Shown: piece by piece, positions 5,758-8,362 of the stretch
How positions within the stretch are numbered: the first letter of the stretch is position 1
Layout of the letters: each line of letters begins with the position of its first letter
Assembly: GCA_016195505.1 (NCBI GenBank)
Contig: JACPZN010000119.1
Location: forward strand, 1-8,362
Direction of reading: 5' to 3'
DNA from: Nitrospirota bacterium
GTDB taxonomy: Bacteria > Nitrospirota > Nitrospiria > Nitrospirales > Nitrospiraceae
DNA: 8,362 nt
Made by a program: the position numbers and the translations under genes
Notes under the pieces: generated by a model
Seen by the model: the letters and a program-made list of their open reading frames with translations, nothing else
Databases searched by the model: none
Told to the model about the DNA's origin: nothing

Positions 5758-6591
5758 ATGGCAACGGTCAACAAGGAATACCAATCGCAGCTCCGTCAGC
5801 TTGCCGAGCTCATGCTCGCCGTGTCGGGCGAATCGGTCACGATGATGAAGCGCAATGCGCCCGAGCAGGCGATGAAACTGAAGCGCCAGGACGAATGGGG
5901 CATCTATCTGGAGTTTCTCAAAGTGATGTTCAATCTAACCGACCGGCTGGTCGCCCTGTACATCCCGATCAAGGACCAGCTGGAGTTCATGAACGGGCTC
6001 GAAGATGTCGTGACCCAGCAATTGAAAAGCGTGCTGGAGCCGGCGTTCGGCAACAACGCCGATCAAATGGAAATCATGCTGACGATCGGCACCACAGTGG
6101 CGGAAAGCCGCCAGACCTATGAGCAGTACAAATTCCTCATTACTGAAGACTCCAAGGCCAAAAACGACATGTTCCACGATTTCGGCGAGAAGGTGGCCGA
6201 ACTGCTCGGCGCACCCAGCAACGCCCAGCTCAGTTCGGCGGCGACGCTCTGTGCCAGCGCGATCGTGCCGGCCATCAGCGCGGTGCTGCAAGGGCAGGCG
6301 CCGCCCGCTCTTGAAACCACCTCGAACGCCCCGGCCATCGAAGACGCTGGCGGCGAGAAGGGAGCCACCGGCCAGGAGATCAAGTTGATCAGCCTGATGT
6401 CGAGCGTATCCGGCGAAGAAGTGGAGACTCGCTGGGGCCTTCACCCGAGATTCCGCCAAGATCTGACTCCCGCGGAGCTGCAGCAGCTCACCAAAATTTT
6501 AAACCGAGTTACAAAAATCCTTGGCGAACGTTATGCCACCGTGGCATTCTCCAAAGAGTGGGCCTCATGGCATAAGGCAGGACACGCCTGA
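5758..6591 (+). CDS. Hypothetical soluble helical protein upstream of glgP, 277 aa
   Basis: I do not recognise the family. Residues 1-178 look largely alpha-helical: a charged N-terminal helix (YQSQLRQLAELMLAVSGE), a segment rich in aromatic and hydrophobic residues (WGIYLEFLKVMFNLTDRLVA, 47-66), and further helices to about 150. A small-residue hydrophobic stretch (SSAATLCASAIVPAISAVL, 159-177) is probably a buried helix rather than a membrane span. A flexible linker rich in P, A, G, T and E (about 179-206) leads to a C-terminal domain (about 207-277) with RWGLHPRFRQDLTP and a W-containing tail (KEWASWHK). There is no signal peptide, so it is likely cytoplasmic. The ATG has a good ribosome binding site and promoter. 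The gene is 76 bases upstream of glgP on the same strand, suggesting a role connected with glycogen or its regulation (inference). Codons near the 3' end (about 6490-6525) are noticeably AT-richer. Confidence 0.85.
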   Translation: MATVNKEYQSQLRQLAELMLAVSGESVTMMKRNAPEQAMKLKRQDEWGIYLEFLKVMFNLTDRLVALYIPIKDQLEFMNGLEDVVTQQLKSVLEPAFGNNADQMEIMLTIGTTVAESRQTYEQYKFLITEDSKAKNDMFHDFGEKVAELLGAPSNAQLSSAATLCASAIVPAISAVLQGQAPPALETTSNAPAIEDAGGEKGATGQEIKLISLMSSVSGEEVETRWGLHPRFRQDLTPAELQQLTKILNRVTKILGERYATVAFSKEWASWHKAGHA

Positions 6592-6655
6592 CCCGGATTA
6601 GGGAAACAGCTGTCTTGCCCCTTCGCTGCCCCACACCCATTGTGCAACCTTCGTC

Positions 6656-6662
6656 AAAGGAG
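6656..6662 (+). promoter_or_regulatory. Ribosome binding site fixing the GTG start of glgP
   Basis: AAAGGAG ends five bases before the GTG at 6668. This strong Shine-Dalgarno match decides the start codon although GTG is not the commonest choice. Confidence 0.8.
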
Positions 6663-6667
6663 CCTGC

Positions 6668-8362
6668 GTGGATACTTCTGATTACGTGAACGGTTCGCTC
6701 GGCCATCTCCCTCAGGGCCTCAGCCGCCTTTCGGAACTGGCGCAGAATTTCTGGTGGAGTTGGACCCTGGAAGCGCGCCAATTGTTCGAAGCGATCGATC
6801 CGACGCTCTGGTTTCTCACGCACCATAACCCGGTCAAACTGCTGGCCGAGGTGAAACCGGACCGGCTGGCTCGGCTGGCTGAAGATCCCTCGTTTCTCCG
6901 GCAGTACTCGGCGGTGTTCCGGCTGTTCGACGAGTACCGAGCCAACAAGAAAAGCTGGTTCGGCACGCAGCACGCCGACTTAACGAAGACCACCTTTGCC
7001 TACTTCTCCGCCGAATTCGGCTTACATACGTCCGTTCCCATTTATAGCGGTGGTCTCGGCATCTTAGCCGGAGACCATTGCAAAGAAGCCAGTGATCTCG
7101 GCGTGCCGCTTGTCGGCATCGGTTTCATGTACCCACAAGGGTATTTCCGCCAACGCATTACTCCGGAAGGGTGGCAGGAAGCGGCGTACGCGCCGTTCAA
7201 CCGTGCGGACTCCCCCATTTATCCAGCACAGACCCCATCCGGGGAACCCTGCCGGTTTACCGTCGACATTGGCGGCCGCCACGTGACCGCCGTGGTCTGG
7301 AAGGTGCTGGTGGGCCGTGTACCGCTCTTCCTCATCGATACGGACGTCCCCGAGAACAACCCTGAGAACCGCGCCCTTTCTGCCCGCCTTTACGGAGGCG
7401 ATCAGGAAATGCGGCTCTGTCAGGAAATCTTGCTGGGCATCGGCGGTGTACGCATGCTGCGTACGCTGGGAATCGCTCCCACCGTCTGGCACGCGAATGA
7501 AGGCCACTCGGCCTTTCTCACGCTGGAGCGCGTGCGCGAGCTGATCCAAAAGGGTTCATCGCACGCCGAAGCCAGCGAGATTGTTCGTCAGAGCACGGTC
7601 TTTACGACGCACACCCCGGTGCCTGCCGGCCATGACGTGTTCCCGCACCATCTGATGGATCGATACTTTGCCGGCTATTGGGAACAACTGGGCCTCTCGC
7701 GCGACGAGTTTCTCCGCCTCGGTGAGACACCGGAATCGCGCGGACAGGGTTTCAACATGACCGCGCTGGTCATACGGCTGTCAGCCCATGTAAACGGCGT
7801 GAGCCGCGAACATGGTCGAGTCACGCGTGAGATGTGGCGGCACTTTTGGCCGGGGTTACCGACCGAGCAGGTTCCCATCCGCAGCGTGACGAATGGGATC
7901 CATGCACCGACATGGATCTCTCCCGAACTCCATCGTCTGTACAGCAAATCGCTCAGCCCGACATGGACCAACAGCTGCGACGATCCCGCCATGTGGCAGC
8001 GCGTGATGGATATCCCGGACCATGAATTGTGGGCCGTTCGCCAAACGATGAAACGGAAGCTCATGAGTTTTATCCGAGAACGGGCCCGGAACGGCTGGAT
8101 GTATGGGCAATTGCAGCCCTCTCAAGTGCTGACGCGCGGCACTCTGCTCGATCCCGAAGCATTGACGATCGGCTTCGCCCGGCGTTTTGCCACATACAAA
8201 CGGGCGACGCTCTTGTTCCAAGACCTCGAACGGTTGAAGCTGCTCCTCCAAGACCGATGGAGGCCGGTGCAATTGATCTTCGCCGGCAAGGCGCATCCTG
8301 CCGATGAACCAGGGCGCTATTTCATTCACGAGGTCTTGAATTTTTGCCAGGACCATAAGCTG
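6668..8362 (+). CDS. glgP: Alpha-glucan (glycogen) phosphorylase, DUF3417 type, 3' end cut by window
   Basis: The enzyme uses phosphate to release glucose-1-phosphate from the non-reducing ends of glycogen or maltodextrin, in the cytoplasm, with a PLP cofactor. It belongs to the GT35 sub-group that carries an N-terminal DUF3417 domain (about residues 10-100, with LSELAQNFWWSW). Conserved catalytic-domain blocks follow in order: YFSAEFGL (112-119), IYSGGLGILAGDH (125-137), WHANEGHSAF (274-283), THTPVPAGHD (314-323), FNMTALVIRLSAHVNGVS (362-379), SVTNGIHAPTW (406-416), FARRFATYKRA (503-513) and AGKAHPADEPGR (539-550). The window ends in frame after 565 codons. Enzymes of this type are usually about 700-860 residues, so the C-terminal third, including the PLP-lysine motif, is outside. 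The start is the GTG at 6668 with a strong ribosome binding site. No frameshift is seen. Confidence 0.97.
   Translation, partial: MDTSDYVNGSLGHLPQGLSRLSELAQNFWWSWTLEARQLFEAIDPTLWFLTHHNPVKLLAEVKPDRLARLAEDPSFLRQYSAVFRLFDEYRANKKSWFGTQHADLTKTTFAYFSAEFGLHTSVPIYSGGLGILAGDHCKEASDLGVPLVGIGFMYPQGYFRQRITPEGWQEAAYAPFNRADSPIYPAQTPSGEPCRFTVDIGGRHVTAVVWKVLVGRVPLFLIDTDVPENNPENRALSARLYGGDQEMRLCQEILLGIGGVRMLRTLGIAPTVWHANEGHSAFLTLERVRELIQKGSSHAEASEIVRQSTVFTTHTPVPAGHDVFPHHLMDRYFAGYWEQLGLSRDEFLRLGETPESRGQGFNMTALVIRLSAHVNGVSREHGRVTREMWRHFWPGLPTEQVPIRSVTNGIHAPTWISPELHRLYSKSLSPTWTNSCDDPAMWQRVMDIPDHELWAVRQTMKRKLMSFIRERARNGWMYGQLQPSQVLTRGTLLDPEALTIGFARRFATYKRATLLFQDLERLKLLLQDRWRPVQLIFAGKAHPADEPGRYFIHEVLNFCQDHKL

Noticed and set aside
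5935..6459. Minus-strand frame of 174 codons inside the 277-aa gene
   Set aside because: Antisense shadow; it has no initiation signal, and the plus-strand frame has a promoter and ribosome binding site.
7064..8356. Several minus- and plus-strand frames within glgP
   Set aside because: The continuous plus-strand frame from 6668 carries all phosphorylase motifs; the others are shadows.

Overview
This looks like a bacterial chromosome segment with Gram-negative-like gene content and moderately high GC in its core genes. Gene content and codon style are compatible with Nitrospirota (Nitrospira-like), but nothing here proves the taxon. Everything left of about 5.2 kb is on the minus strand, and everything right of about 5.76 kb is on the plus strand. 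A 539-base divergent intergenic region separates the two halves.

Left part (minus strand, read right to left). A DUF4112 small membrane protein (3858-3358) is followed by a UvrD/PcrA/Rep-family helicase (3267-1288) that has its own promoter-like site. Next comes a probable exported HExxH metallopeptidase-like protein (1191-292). At the left edge is the 5' part of tRNA-Tyr(GUA) (43 to beyond position 1). A very good sigma70-type promoter (TTGACA-17-TAGAAT, 216-244) points at the tRNA through a leader of about 165 nt that contains a perfect 7-bp hairpin.

Middle part (minus strand). Two unrecognised membrane proteins (5218-4829 and 4791-4030), 37 bases apart, look like one small operon. Their base composition is visibly lower in GC than that of the helicase and the phosphorylase. 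A possible 59-aa small ORF (5586-5407) with a good ribosome binding site and an internal 13-bp tandem repeat lies upstream of them.

Right part (plus strand). A promoter with a perfect -10 box (TTGATC-17-TATAAT) drives a 277-aa soluble helical protein of unknown function (5758-6591). After 76 bases comes a DUF3417-type alpha-glucan phosphorylase, GlgP (6668 onward, cut by the right edge after 565 codons). No promoter or terminator is visible between them, so the unknown protein is probably co-transcribed with glycogen breakdown.

I see no CRISPR array, insertion sequence or phage gene. The best candidates for something undescribed are the two-gene membrane operon, the unknown protein coupled to glgP, and the exported HExxH protein.
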